This document shows positions 10,276-20,754 of a stretch of 64,000 nucleotides of DNA, in pieces. The DNA comes from Haematobia irritans (taxonomy: Eukaryota > Arthropoda > Insecta > Diptera > Muscidae): positions 73,213,635 through 73,277,634 of the forward strand of contig NC_134398.1 of the NCBI RefSeq assembly GCF_050003625.1. The letters are read 5' to 3'. Position numbers and translations under genes: made by a program. How positions within the stretch are numbered: the stretch's first letter is position 1; each line of letters opens with the position of its first letter. A model generated the notes under the pieces. That model was given only the letters and a program-made list of their open reading frames with translations. It was not told the origin of the DNA and made no database searches.

Positions 10276-10368
10276 TGTTCGCCGAATGCGAAAAGTATGG
10301 AAATATAGAGAAAAATAAAAACACGATAGTTTAATATTTTCAATATATAACAAGAGCAGAAGGTTTTA

Positions 10369-11302
10369 AAGGGTGATTCTTTTGAGGTTAGGATTTTCAT
10401 GCATTAGTATTTGACAGATCACGTGGGATTTCAGACATGGTGTCAAAGAGAAAGATGCTCAGTATGCTTTGACATTTCATCATGAATAGACTTACTAACG
10501 AGCCACAACGTCGAATTTTCAGTGAATGGGCCCTAGAAAAGTTGGCAGAAAATCCGCTTTTTTATCGACAAATTTTGTTCAGCGATGAGGCTCATTTCTG
10601 GTTGAATGGCTACGTAAATAAGCAAAATTGCCGTATTTGGAGTGAAGAGCAACCAGAAGCCGTTCAAGAACTGCCCATGCATCCCGAAAAATGCACTGTT
10701 TGGTGTGGTTTGTACGCTGGTGGAATCATTGGACCGTATTTTTTCAAAGATGCTGTTGGACGCAACGTTACGGTGAATGGCGATCGCTATCGTTCGATGC
10801 TAACAAACTTTTTGTTGCCAAAAATGGAAGAACTGAACTTGGTTGACATGTGGTTTCAACAAGATGGCGCTACATGCCACACAGCTCGCGATTCTATGGC
10901 CATTTTGAGGGAAAACTTCGGAGAACAATTCATCTCAAGAAATGGACCGGTAAGTTGGCCACCAAGATCATGCGATTTGACGCCTTTAGACTATTTTTTG
11001 TGGGGCTACGTCAAGTCTAAAGTCTACAGAAATAAGCCAGCAACTATTCCAGCTTTGGAAGACAACATTTCCGAAGAAATTCGGGCTATTCCGGCCGAAA
11101 TGCTCGAAAAAGTTGCCCAAAATTGGACTTTCCGAATGGACCACCTAAGACGCAGCCGCGGTCAACATTTAAATGAAATTATCTTCAAAAAGTAAATGTC
11201 ATGGACCAATCTAACGTTTCAAATAAAGAACCGATGAGATTTTGCAAATTTTATGCGTTTTTTTTTAAAAAAAAGTTATCAAGCTCTTAACAAATCACCC
11301 TT
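10369..11302 (+). mobile_element. Mariner-type element (rosa-like DD41D), internally deleted, 934 bp
   Basis: The element is flanked by TA on both sides (10367-10368 and 11303-11304), and the TA target is single in the other LTR. Its ends begin AAGGGTGATT and are inverted; the first 10 bases match perfectly, then similarity fades. It holds one transposase ORF that lacks its N-terminal half. Related full-length elements are about 1.3 kb, so this is a deletion derivative that evidently moved with help from elsewhere. Confidence 0.93.
10482..11195 (+). CDS. Truncated mariner transposase, catalytic half only (237 aa)
   Basis: The protein opens with a few residues typical of the family's start (MNRLTNE) and then jumps in frame to PQRRIFSEWAL, which belongs to the start of the catalytic domain. 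The helix-turn-helix DNA-binding region that should lie between is missing. The catalytic core remains: D in FSDEAHFW, D in QQDGATCH, and the third D in TPLDYFLWGY. I count 41 residues between the second and third aspartates, the DD41D spacing of the rosa group of mariners. A protein with catalysis but no terminal-repeat binding should not move DNA by itself; interference with an active transposase is possible but speculative. Confidence 0.85.
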   Translation: MNRLTNEPQRRIFSEWALEKLAENPLFYRQILFSDEAHFWLNGYVNKQNCRIWSEEQPEAVQELPMHPEKCTVWCGLYAGGIIGPYFFKDAVGRNVTVNGDRYRSMLTNFLLPKMEELNLVDMWFQQDGATCHTARDSMAILRENFGEQFISRNGPVSWPPRSCDLTPLDYFLWGYVKSKVYRNKPATIPALEDNISEEIRAIPAEMLEKVAQNWTFRMDHLRRSRGQHLNEIIFKK

Positions 11303-11574
11303 TATTAAGGTGTTTTCTATTATAATTAATGGTAAACAATATTACCTATAATTTCCAACGATATGGATAAATTTGCAACCGCACCAATTGGCTTATCGAT
11401 AACAAGTAAAGTGAGAGATGCTCTCAACAAAGATGGCGGAAGGCGGGGCTTTTGACAAGATAAATTAATATTCAAATTATGACATTTCTACTCTGGCAGG
11501 GATGTACCAAAAAGTAGTATACAAATTCTAACGAACACTATTAAGTCCAATTAATCTTTACTCGAACTTAAACA

Positions 11575-12193
11575 ATATGAGTGTAACAATATTAACAGCA
11601 GTTGATGACTGTACAATTGCGGTAGTAGCTTTTGAGCAACGAATAGAATTTTGACAAACTTCTGTAAAATCACACAACACATTCGAGAAATGGTACTGTC
11701 TTTCTGAGATTTCCTTTCACAGTTCGACGATTTAAAATGTGCATCCACCAGTTAAAATTTCAATTTATAGTCCCTATCCGTTCACAACACAATAAATCTT
11801 ACATACCTGTTTTCCATATTTTTACGATGTAAAAAGATGATATACAGTATTGCGTAACTTGAATGTGATTCAGCTTCTTCAAAAAATTTTTTCAGTTCCT
11901 TGACGTTTCGTAAGAACCATGAACAAATTCGGGAATAGTTTCTAAAATGGACTGCATGTTTATTATTGATAACTCCCACAATTGTTTATACAGAAGCCAA
12001 GGTCAGATAAGTGAACCCACACGCAAAGAAATAATTCTTTCCTTCCAAACGAAATTTTAGACAAAGTTCGTTACTCATTTGCTTTTCGCTGTAAGGAAGT
12101 GTATTTGGAAGAAAAGTATATACTTTTTGTGATAAACGTTTATTCTTTTCCAGGATGTAAAAACAATTTCATAAAGACTAGCTCAAAAAAAAA
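11575..12193. other. AT-rich flank, nothing recognised
   Basis: This is the host side of the BEL/Pao insertion, starting with the ATATG target copy. I see no gene, RNA or repeat that I can name. Confidence 0.5.
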
Positions 12194-14136
12194 AACAAGT
12201 ATGTACGGCCGTAAGTTCGGCCAGGCCGAAGCTTATGTACCCTCCATCATGGATTGCGTAGAAACTTCTTCTAAACACTGCCATCCACAATCGAATTACT
12301 TAATTTGCGGTAACGCTTGCCGATGGCAAGGGATCTTCAAACTTCCTAACACCATCTTCTAAATTGTATGTAAGTCCATACGTGGTATATATTACATCAA
12401 AACAGATCGATCAAATACGTATATAATTCAGTTTGACAAAGTAGACATAAAATTTTGACAACATTTTCTACAGAAAAAAATTTTAACAAAATTTTCTATA
12501 GAAATAAAATTTTCACAAAATTTTCTATAGAAATAAAAATTTAGACAAAATTTTCTATAGAAAGAAAATTTTGACAAAAATTTCTACAGAAATAAAATTT
12601 TAACAAAATTTTCTATAGAAATAAACTTTTGACAAAATTTTCTATAGAAATAAAATCTTGGTAGATTATTTTTGGCTCGAGTGGCAACCATGATTATGAA
12701 CCGAATAAAATTTGAACAAAATTTTCTATAGAAATAAAATTTTGACAAAATTGTCTATAGAAATAAAATTTTGACAATGATGAAAATTTTATTATGAACC
12801 GAATAAAATTTTAACAAAATTTTCTCTAGAAATAAAATTTTGACAAAATTTTCTATAGAAATAAAATTTTGACAAAATTTTCTATAGAAATAAAGTTTTG
12901 GTAGATTATTTTTGGCTCTAGTGGCAACCATGATTATGAACCGATATGGGCCAATTTTTGTGTGATTGGACCAATTTTGGTATGGTTGTTAGCGACCATA
13001 TACTAACACCACGTTCCTAATTTGAACCGGATCGGATGAATTTTGCTCCTCCAAAAGGCTCCGGAGGTCAAATCTGGAGAATGTTTTATATGGGGGCTAT
13101 ATATAATTATGGACCGATATGGACCAATTCTGACACGCTTGTTAAAGATCATATACTAACACCATGTTCCAAGTTACAACCGGATTGGATGAAATTTGCT
13201 TCTCTTGGAGACTTCGCAAGCCAAATCTGTGGATCGGTTTATATGGGGGCTATATATAATTATGAACCGATGTGGACCAATTTTTGCATGGTTTTTAGAG
13301 ACCATATACCAATATCATGTACCAAATTTCAGGCGGATCGGATGAAATTTGCTTCTCTTTGAGGCTCCGCAACCCAAATCTGGGGATCGGTTTATATGGG
13401 CGCTATATATAATTATGGACCGATGTGGAACAATTTTTGCATGATTGTTAGAGACTATATACCAATACCATGTACCAAATTTCAGCCGGATCGGATGAAA
13501 TATGCTTCTCTTAGAGGCTCCACAAGCCAAATCTGGGGATCGGTTTATATGGAGGCTATATATAATTAAGGACCGATATGGACCAATTTTTGCATGGTTG
13601 TTAGAGACCATATACCAACATCATGTACCAAATTTCAGCCGGATCGGATGAAATTTTCTTCTCTTTGAGGCTCCGCAAGCCAAATCTGGGGATCGGTTTA
13701 TATGGGGGCTATATATAATTATGGACCGATGTGGACCAATTTTTGCATGATAGTTAGATACCATATACCAACGCCATGTACCAAATTTCAGCCGGATCGG
13801 ATGAAATATGCTTCTGTTAGAGGCTCCACAAGCCAAATCTGAGGGTCCCTTTATATGGGGGCTATACGTAAAAGTGGACCGATATGGCCCATTTTCAATA
13901 CCATCCGACCTACATCGATAACAACTACTTGTGCCAAGTTTCAAGTCGATAGCTTGTTTCGTTCGGAAGTTAGCGTGATTTCAACAGACGGACGGACGGA
14001 CATGCTTAGATCGACTCAGAATTTCACCACGACCCAGAATATATATACTTTATGGGGTCTTAGAGCAATATTTCGATGTGTTACAAACGGAATGACAAAG
14101 TTAATATACTCCCATCCTATGATGGAGGGTATAAAA
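12194..14136 (+). mobile_element. HINE/mini-me-like Helitron-type repeat, copy 1 (1.94 kb)
   Basis: The 5' head has ACAAGTATGTACGGCCG and the near-palindrome TTCGGCCAGGCCGAA, then TACCCTCCATCAT. The 3' end has GATGGAGGGTATAAAA, so the ends are inverted to each other (TACCCTCCATCAT against ATGATGGAGGGTA). Inside are an array of a 29-bp unit (core GACAAAATTTTCTATAG) at about 12.45-12.9 kb, then an array of a 153-bp unit (ATCGGTTTATATGGGGGCTA) to 13.87 kb, then a unique 3' region with GACGGACGGACGGACATG and AATATATATACTTTATGGGG. The last two resemble the proto-microsatellites of mini-me/INE-1 elements of Drosophila (recall). ORFs over the arrays are by-products of the repeats. Confidence 0.8.
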
Positions 14137-14446
14137 ACATCGTTTTCTTGCTAATTGCATTTTTCCTCACATTCACGAGGTTTATTAGTTCTTAACACCT
14201 TTTCTTGTAATACCAACAATGTAGAAGAAATTATACGATTTTATAAATTAAAAAAAAAAAATTTTAACTTTCGCCTGGATGGAGGATCGAACCGCGGACC
14301 ATCCACTTTGTAAGCCAACACACTAACCACTGAGCTATGTACCTCATCATCAATAGATAATTATCCATATAAGTTATATTTATATAGCATAGCTTTCGGC
14401 GCCCACGAACCGAATAAACAAAGTTTATTTAACAGAAACAAACATT
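14137..14446 (-). repeat. SINE-like block next to HINE copy 1
   Basis: These 310 bases recur almost unchanged at 29684-29992, in the same place relative to a HINE end. On the minus strand the block contains a tRNA-like head (next entry), after which the sequence is AT-rich. The shared stretch ends at AGAAACAAACAT in both copies, which marks a real boundary. Confidence 0.65.
14272..14343 (-). tRNA. tRNA-derived head (pseudo-tRNA, Val-like), not a functional tRNA
   Basis: On the minus strand there is an A box (TAGCTCAGTGGTTAG), an anticodon-loop-like CTTACAA (TAC, Val-like) and a B box (GGTTCGATCC) at tRNA spacing. The acceptor ends (GGTACAT and TCCAGGC) do not pair, so it cannot be a working tRNA. 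Internal pol III promoter boxes in a repeat are the mark of a tRNA-derived SINE. Confidence 0.6.
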
Positions 14447-14452
14447 TAGTTT

Positions 14453-14550
14453 GGCACCGTGGAGCAGTGGTTGATACGCCCGACTTGCATGCCAAGGGTC
14501 GTGGGTGGGATCCCTGCTTCGACCAAAGTTTTTTTTTGTTTTTTTTTTTT
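14453..14550 (+). repeat. Second tRNA-like SINE head (Ala-like)
   Basis: GGCACCGTGGAGCAGTGGTT supplies an A-box-like start, CTTGCATG an Ala(TGC)-like anticodon loop and GTGGGATCCC a degenerate B box, followed by long T runs from 14528. From recall, calyptrate-fly SINEs start with this GGCAC.GTGGAGCAGTGG motif. Only the head is present. It faces away from the block at 14137-14446. Confidence 0.6.
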
Positions 14551-15215
14551 ACATATATTCCAGATATGTTCGGAAGATTCCGAAAACTGTTCAACATTAC
14601 ATTGTACTATATTAAATTTTGAACTGTAAAATGTGTAAAACCTAAAGTCAGAAAAGAACAGTGTTTGATATCAACGAAATGGACTGTGTTGTTGTTTCAA
14701 AAATAACTTTTTTTATTGAAAAAATAAACATTTTTTAACAAACGATTTTTTTGGTGATAAAAGTTTAAAATTTTCGAAGCAATTCAAAAAACTCTAACAA
14801 AAGAAAAATGTTTTCGGTACACGTTTTCCAAACGTTTTTTTTTCTTTGCGTGCAGAAATATAAAAACAAAGTTCAAGATTAAACAGAGTTCAGATTTATT
14901 TAAGATGCTCTTCACAATGCTCCTTACCGCCTTCGATGAAGATGTACAAGTGATTTTGAGAATTTTAACAATAGTCTAATTGAGTAATGGTTGTTAAACA
15001 ATTCAGTAATTAAAAGGACAACTATTTTAATTCATTTGAGCAAAAGTTTTTTTGTAGAACGGATAAAAAATAGGGTTGCCGTTTTAGATGAATTTAAAGT
15101 TAATTTATTCTAATTCAGTAATTCATTTATATACGAGATAATGCAATTCAATTTAATAATAAGTTTAAATATTTCATAATTTTAATAAATAAGGTTGTTG
15201 AACTAGATTCAACAC
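14551..15215. other. AT-rich spacer, nothing recognised
   Basis: Low-complexity AT-rich sequence with poly-T and poly-A runs. I see no gene and no clear repeat. Confidence 0.5.
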
Positions 15216-15218
15216 TTA

Positions 15219-15548
15219 TGGCGTTTTCTTTTCTTGTATAAAATGCGCACTTTTTTTGCATTTCGCCCGGAAAATGTACTTTTTGGGATCTTTTCTAAAA
15301 AAACAGGCAAAAGTGCGAAAAGGCTTCGAATTCTTTTGTTAAAATAGCGCCACGCATAGAGGCAAAGTGCGGGCATTTTCAGCACCGCCGACAAACGAGT
15401 GCTGCGATTGCCCTGTTTCCTTTTTTGAATTCTTTTCTGCCCGCTGAAACGACAGCATTTTTTTAGGTTGCTAGCAACATTTTAAAAATGCGCATTCTGT
15501 ACAGACAAAATGGAGGCAAAGCACTTTTTTTCGGAAAAGAAAACACCA
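15219..15548. mobile_element. MITE with 3-bp TTA target duplication, 330 bp
   Basis: The ends are TGGCGTTTTCTTTTC and, inverted, TGGTGTTTTCTTTTC (one mismatch in 15). Both sides are flanked by TTA (15216-15218 and 15549-15551). A 3-bp TWA duplication fits PIF/Harbinger-type non-autonomous elements, but the terminal bases are not the usual GG/GC of that group, so the class is tentative. No coding capacity. Confidence 0.65.
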
Positions 15549-15551
15549 TTA

Positions 15552-16555
15552 CTGTATTCTCTACACAGTGAAATTAAGAAAATGTAAATTTGTTGCAAAA
15601 CAGAGTAAAATGAAGTCCCTCTCTAGAAGAATCTAGAGTGGTACCTTAAAAGTAATGGCTCAGAAGAACTCCTAAATTTGTTTACTGGGTAGTAGTGTTC
15701 CCCTTTATTACGGCAGGCTATTCATAACATATTATTGCCTGATATCAACACAAGTGGCCTAAGTCCAAATCTTTAAAGCTCTCTGTTTAAATTCCTGCAT
15801 GATATTTTTCTAGATTACATATACCACATTCGTTCACACAGAGTACATTTGATTATTTATATATGTAATGCTATGTTCCCACCGACTCGTTTTCCTCATT
15901 TTCCAAAACATTTCACCGTTCTCACTTGGTTGAGTTGTTTTAGTTTGACAGTTACCATGGAAACTTGAAATTCACATTTACTCGAAATTCACATATATGC
16001 AACCTACGTCCAAATAATTACCCGAGCGCAAAGGGAAAAATTTTTGTATGTTATTTTCACATGTCCATGTTTTTAAAAGCCTTTGTTTATTCTTTTTTTT
16101 TTCTATGAAACTTATTTCAATATTTTGACATATATTTGAATAGGGTATGTTATTCGGGGTATATTCCAAATTAGGTGGGTTCACATTCTAAAATTGACGT
16201 GTTTTGGATGAAAACTTGTGTTTTGAACTTGTTTTTTAGTGTGGCGAAAACGACTCGTTTTGAAGTGCTTATAAAGGGAAAACATTTCAAATCCCAAACC
16301 ATGCTTGGTGAGAACACCGTATAAGCAAATCATTATTTTCGATATGACAAAACTCTTACTAGTACATATTACTACAGGAATAAAAAAAAAACAAATAATT
16401 GTATCTTTCGAATCCGAAAATATGTTAATGAATTTTGAATATGAATTTATTTACTTAAGTCTACGGACAATCCTAACAGAGTAGCGGAATTAAAAATAAG
16501 CAAATAAAACCAAAAGTAGAGATACAATTATATAAGGACATTGCAAAGTCCCGAT
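15552..16555. other. Unassigned AT-rich DNA
   Basis: No gene, RNA or repeat boundary that I can defend. The last eight bases (GTCCCGAT) are the left target copy of the hAT-like element that follows. Confidence 0.5.
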
Positions 16556-17060
16556 TAGTGTTGTACATTTTGATTACTTTTGACTACTCGGTTACTTTTC
16601 AATTGAATACTCGTTACTTTAATAAAAAAATTAAAAAGGTATTTTGGGTAGTTTTTGATAATTGCTTTTCTTTTTATTTTTTTATTTTAGCGGATTCTAT
16701 CTTCGAGTTTTATTCAAGTGTTATAAAATGTATTTTTTACGATATATTGGTCTCCTAAAAAAAGGTATATATACGACTCTTCGTAATACAAATACCTTCG
16801 ACTTATTCAAGTTTCTAACATCAACTTCATATTCACTAGTCAGTACTTTTTTCGTCAGGATATATCTAGATGGCATTGTGTATGATTGATTCAGACCTTT
16901 GGCAAAGTTTTTAAATCCATCATTTTCAACTATTGACGATGGACGTAATTATTTAACGATAATTTTTACCATGAAATCCAATGTTACAAACTTCCAAAGT
17001 GTTTACCTTCTAATGGAAAAAATAATCAATGACTATAATATTCATTAAATTCGCATGAAC

Positions 17061-18355
17061 TGTAACGATCCCCCTTCTTGGTCTGATCTCCTCTGACTTC
17101 GGCTACCTAATGGCCCCGGCCATGCTCAGTCTTGGGGCGGTTCTTAGTCAGAGAAGATAGTTTTGGATACATTATCATAAACTAAAAGTGTACAATAGGT
17201 AGCCTGTTAATATAGTGTTCGTGTAGATAAATTAATAGAATGACAGTACTATTTTGGTATTAAATCCACTTTGCCCAGGGTGTTATATGGCATACATCTT
17301 ACCTCTGATTAGGCTACCCTTTCCTTTCGCGAATCCCAAACAAAATTTAGAATTTCATATTAAATTTCATTTAATACAATGGAAGTAAGTGTCGTAGATT
17401 AAACATATGAACGTATAACAAATGAGAGGTCTTATAGCTGATTGAGTATAATGGCATATAAAATGATAAATTTATGTATGGATATATATAAAATATTAGT
17501 AAACTATATGTTTTGACTAAAAGGTATAATAATATGTATAACAACGAAATAGCGAGCTAATTCCATATGTATGAGAATGTCAAATACGGTTGACTTACCA
17601 TTTAAAATCCATCGCAGTCCTCAGGCCTGATGAAGGAGGATAGTGAAGTCGGGGCGTTATAATTTTAGGATCGAATTAACTCGCTCGAGGTGTACGTTCA
17701 GTGGAGGTAAATTAGTTGTGAACAATAAAATTTATTAAATTAAGATAAAGCTCTATTATATTAATCTTGCATAGACAGGGGATGGTTCCAGATACAATTA
17801 TCAATCTTGCATTTACAGCGATATAGTTCCCGAGATAATTCAGAGAACCTTTTATTTGTCGGAAGATTAAATATTGTTGATTTGGTATTTACGAGGACGA
17901 TATGTAGTATGAACCATATGATCTTTGATCTTCCTTTTCCAGGTTTGTTATAGGGATTCTTGAAATTCAACCACGTAACGGCAATTTACAATTTTTCTAA
18001 ATTGTTGTCCCCTACGGCTAAGGGTTGCTTGGCTATCCGTAAAATTAAGATTTGTTCCTGCAGCAGGCCCAACTGGTCGATATTCGTATGTATATATTTT
18101 TGGAGTTCTATATTTTTTTTTTGTATTTTTGGTATTTTTCCAATTAATTTTTCAAGTATCAAGTTCTTTTCAATTTTTTTTTCTTTCGACATAAAAATTT
18201 TATGACTCTTCTTTTTCCCCTTTTTTTTCAATCCCCCCAATTTTTTTTTGGCACATTTAAAATTTTTTTCAAAAAAATTCTATTTCATTTCAACAGCTCC
18301 TATAATTTTTAATTTTTTTCAAGTAGAACTTTTCGGCGCCACAATCCTTCTTACA
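17061..18355 (-). repeat. Osvaldo-like 3' LTR
   Basis: This is the left copy, 1295 bp. It differs from the right copy mostly in its last 250 bp, in T-run lengths and in a 16-bp stretch near 18324 (AAGTAGAACTTTTCGG) that the other lacks. No polypurine tract is visible on the element strand next to it; the sequence there is T-rich. Confidence 0.9.
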
Positions 18356-18390
18356 AACAATACACTGCAAAAAAAAAAAAAAAAACATTT

Positions 18391-19147
18391 TTACTTCCAA
18401 ATGTCCTTTAAGTGAAACACACCTATTTTGCCGCTATCTATGTCCTTTACTTCTAAATAGACGTTTCGCACCTTTCTCAAAACCTTAGCTTTAATACCAC
18501 AGGGTGCTAATTTTGCACTAAATCTCTTCGGATTTGAACTTATTACGAAATTTCTTCTTATTACTTCTTCTCTCACTTTAAATTTTTTATTCCGTGATCT
18601 CAAATTATAAATTCGTTCATTTTTTTCGTATGCTTGTTTCATCCTCGCTTGAATTGAGTCTCTTAATATAGCAAATTTATCTGTCCGTTGAAGTTCTGTG
18701 TCACCATCTTCAAGTAATTGTAAACGTCGCAAAATATTGTAATCACCACCGTGCATAATCATATTTTGCCCGAAAACTACTTGATATGGGGACTTTCCCG
18801 TGGTTGAATGAACTGTGTTCCTTAACGCACAATTTATGTGGGCTATATTTTGCTACAAACTTATGTTTCACCCCAGCTTTTTTTACAAAGTTCTCAAATT
18901 CTCGGCTCCTAAACTGTGTACCATTATCTGAAACAATAATTTCAGGTACTCCAAAACAACAGAAAACTTCATCCCTTAGGTATGAAACAATTGGGCTTGC
19001 CACAAACTTTTTAAGAGGTTTCAAGAAGGTAAATTTGGAAAAGTGGTCTAATATTATCAAAATCCCTATATACCCGTTCTTGGTCCTCGGAAATGGTCCA
19101 ATTAGGTCAATATATAGACGTTGAAATGGCCTCTCGGTGATTATCAT
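18391..19147 (-). pseudogene. Integrase remnant of the Osvaldo-like element
   Basis: The core starts at MIITERPFQRLYIDLIGPF and has the first two catalytic aspartates (D in YIDLIGPF, D in VSDNGTQF). After KYSP the frame shifts and the stretch that should contain the catalytic glutamate is missing. The frame that resumes (N-T-V-H-S-T-T-G-K-S-P-Y, then 18762-18391) carries the usual substrate-loop and C-terminal residues up to HLKDIWK. The H2C2 zinc finger is also absent, because the upstream deletion joins gag straight to the core at about 19148. It cannot be a working integrase. Confidence 0.85.
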
Positions 19148-20085
19148 TTGTCCCTATTATCCCTAAATCTGGTTGGAGCATGTACTTCTTTTAAGAATTT
19201 CTCATGTCGTCGTACTGCTTTTCTCAGATCTGTTACATTCCTTATATCCACGTGCAGAAGTTCATGTCTTATGTCTGTTCTAAGATTACGAATCAATATT
19301 TCGCAAAGCTCTTCTTCAGACAACGATCAGCTTAATTTATCCATTAACGTAGCAATACAATCGTAAAAATCGTCGAAACTTTCATTGTGTCTTTGTTTTC
19401 GTCGACGTATATCGTCCCGTATGTCGAAGTCACTATAGCACTCCTTATACTGTCGTTTAAGCGCTTCCGATAAGTCAAACCATTCAATCGCGTTATGGTT
19501 TCGGTGATATCTCCAAAACCATTCCGGAGCTTTACCACTGAACAATATATGTATGTATTTGCATAGAAGTTCGAAGTTCCCGCCCAGGGTATTTGTGGTC
19601 ATTATCTGAACTCGATATATAAATTCCTCTACATTAATGTCAGCTTTATCGCCTGAAAATGTAAGCCTCCAATTTCGTATTATATTTAGTGTCCTCTCGG
19701 TAGAGTCCTGAGGAAATTGAGGCGTATTGTTTTCCTCTCTAAGTCGGTTCATGTCCATTGGTGCGTTGGATGTAACGGGGTTCATATTAATACCTCTAAC
19801 CATATCTTGTATATGGCTTACAATTGTTGATGTGATCTCATTTCGCATTTCAGTTATTGACTCCGAAATCATCACCCGTACTTCTGTTTCGTTAAGATTA
19901 TCGGTTGTTCCTCGTTCTTGTACCTCCCTATTTAAGGATTGGGTTCTAACATAAAAATTATTTGAACGTTGTCTAGTTCTTGAACGGGTTCTCTGAGCTA
20001 CCCCTGCATTATCTGGGTTTGGAAGTTCGCTCCTCCTATCAGAGTTTGGTCGTGACAAATTTTCATTACTACGCGATAGTGGCAT
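19148..20085 (-). pseudogene. Gag of the Osvaldo-like element, C-terminally truncated
   Basis: The start is taken at the Met at 20085 (MPLSRSNENL); the open frame upstream of it is phenylalanine-rich and unlikely to be coding. The N-terminus is basic and polar; the middle (about 19.4-19.7 kb) is a retroviral-like capsid segment with FSGDKADINVEEFIYRV and WFWRYHRNH. An in-frame TGA at 19327-19329 follows MDKLS, yet the frame stays open beyond it to about 19148 with the usual LRKAVRRHEKFLKE. Nucleocapsid zinc knuckles are lost to the deletion. Confidence 0.8.
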
Positions 20086-20727
20086 TTTCGATATATTATA
20101 CTTTTTATTAAAAAAAAAAAACAATACTACGCTACAACTATTACAATTAGTACAATTCAAAATTGCCGTTAATATAAGTAAAATAATATTTGATCGCTAC
20201 TCGGAAAGGTACGCCTATATCAAGAGACACAAAGTACCATGTCATTCTATTAGGTGTATATAGCAAAAATTATCGGAGAATTCTTACCCAAACGTATATG
20301 CCGAAATATCCAGCTATAAAACTCATTTAGGTAAAATATCCTTACTTCACCATATACGAGATGGGAGTATGATTTCGACAAAGTATCAAAACTATTATAT
20401 CTCCACCATATCGTAAATGCTAAAATTTTAAATTTTGTAATTGTGTAATAGTACGTGTATTTGTCAAACCTTAAGGTATGGTTCCAAGGACACTCAAAAT
20501 CAAATGGTCCTCCCGGCTGACTTCAACAAATATACAAGTTCCTCAATAATCTCATAGGTACCAATATCTCCAGTGAAATATATGGAAACGTCCTATAAGG
20601 CTCCGATGAACGCGTACACCTGCCGATTTAGTGTTTGTGTAAAAAAGTTTAATGGAACCTCAGTACTTCATTTTCTTTTTGGTACGGTATTTATTTAATG
20701 TCCCATGACATTATCGTTTGTACTGAG

Positions 20728-20745
20728 GCCTCACGTTGGGCGCCA
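20728..20745 (-). promoter_or_regulatory. Primer binding site for tRNA-Lys
   Basis: On the element strand, nine bases after the 5' LTR, the sequence is TGGCGCCCAACGTGAGGC. It matches the 3' end of fly tRNA-Lys (recalled) at 17 of 18 positions. Reverse transcription would start here. It also confirms the minus-strand orientation. Confidence 0.85.
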
Positions 20746-20754
20746 TTTTATTTA

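Larger units (their letters stand above)
1683..11574 (-). mobile_element. Full-length BEL/Pao LTR retrotransposon, with a mariner in its 5' LTR
   Basis: The two ends are direct repeats that begin TGTTCGCC and end TTAAACA (TG...CA). They are flanked by the same five bases, ATATG, at 1678-1682 and 11575-11579, a 5-bp target duplication as expected for BEL/Pao. Without the mariner the right LTR is 363 bp, exactly the length of the left, and I found one substitution between them. Between the LTRs lie a leader of about 1.3 kb, an uninterrupted gag-pol and a second ORF. The near-identical LTRs and open frames suggest a recent, possibly still competent copy. I did not find a convincing tRNA primer site next to the 5' LTR. 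Confidence 0.95.
10276..11574 (-). repeat. BEL/Pao 5' LTR interrupted by a mariner
   Basis: The LTR sequence occupies 10276-10368 and 11303-11574. Removing the 934-bp mariner and one copy of its TA leaves 363 bp, equal to the other LTR. I see one difference (CTCAACCAAG in the left copy, CTCAACAAAG here). The insertion must be younger than the BEL integration and may impair transcription of the element. Confidence 0.95.

Noticed and set aside
12466..12960. CRISPR-like array
   Set aside because: The 29-bp units are contiguous AT-rich tandem repeats without distinct spacers, in a eukaryotic transposon.
13036..13944. Frames of about 100 aa on both strands in HINE copy 1
   Set aside because: They are translations of the 153-bp unit; open frames on both strands and a shared period explain them.
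14272..14343. Functional tRNA-Val gene
   Set aside because: The A and B boxes are good but the acceptor stem does not pair, and the same sequence recurs at 29819-29890 within a repeat.
15840..16330. Possible MITE with TTCCCACC / TTCTCACC ends
   Set aside because: Similarity of the ends is too short and no target duplication was found.
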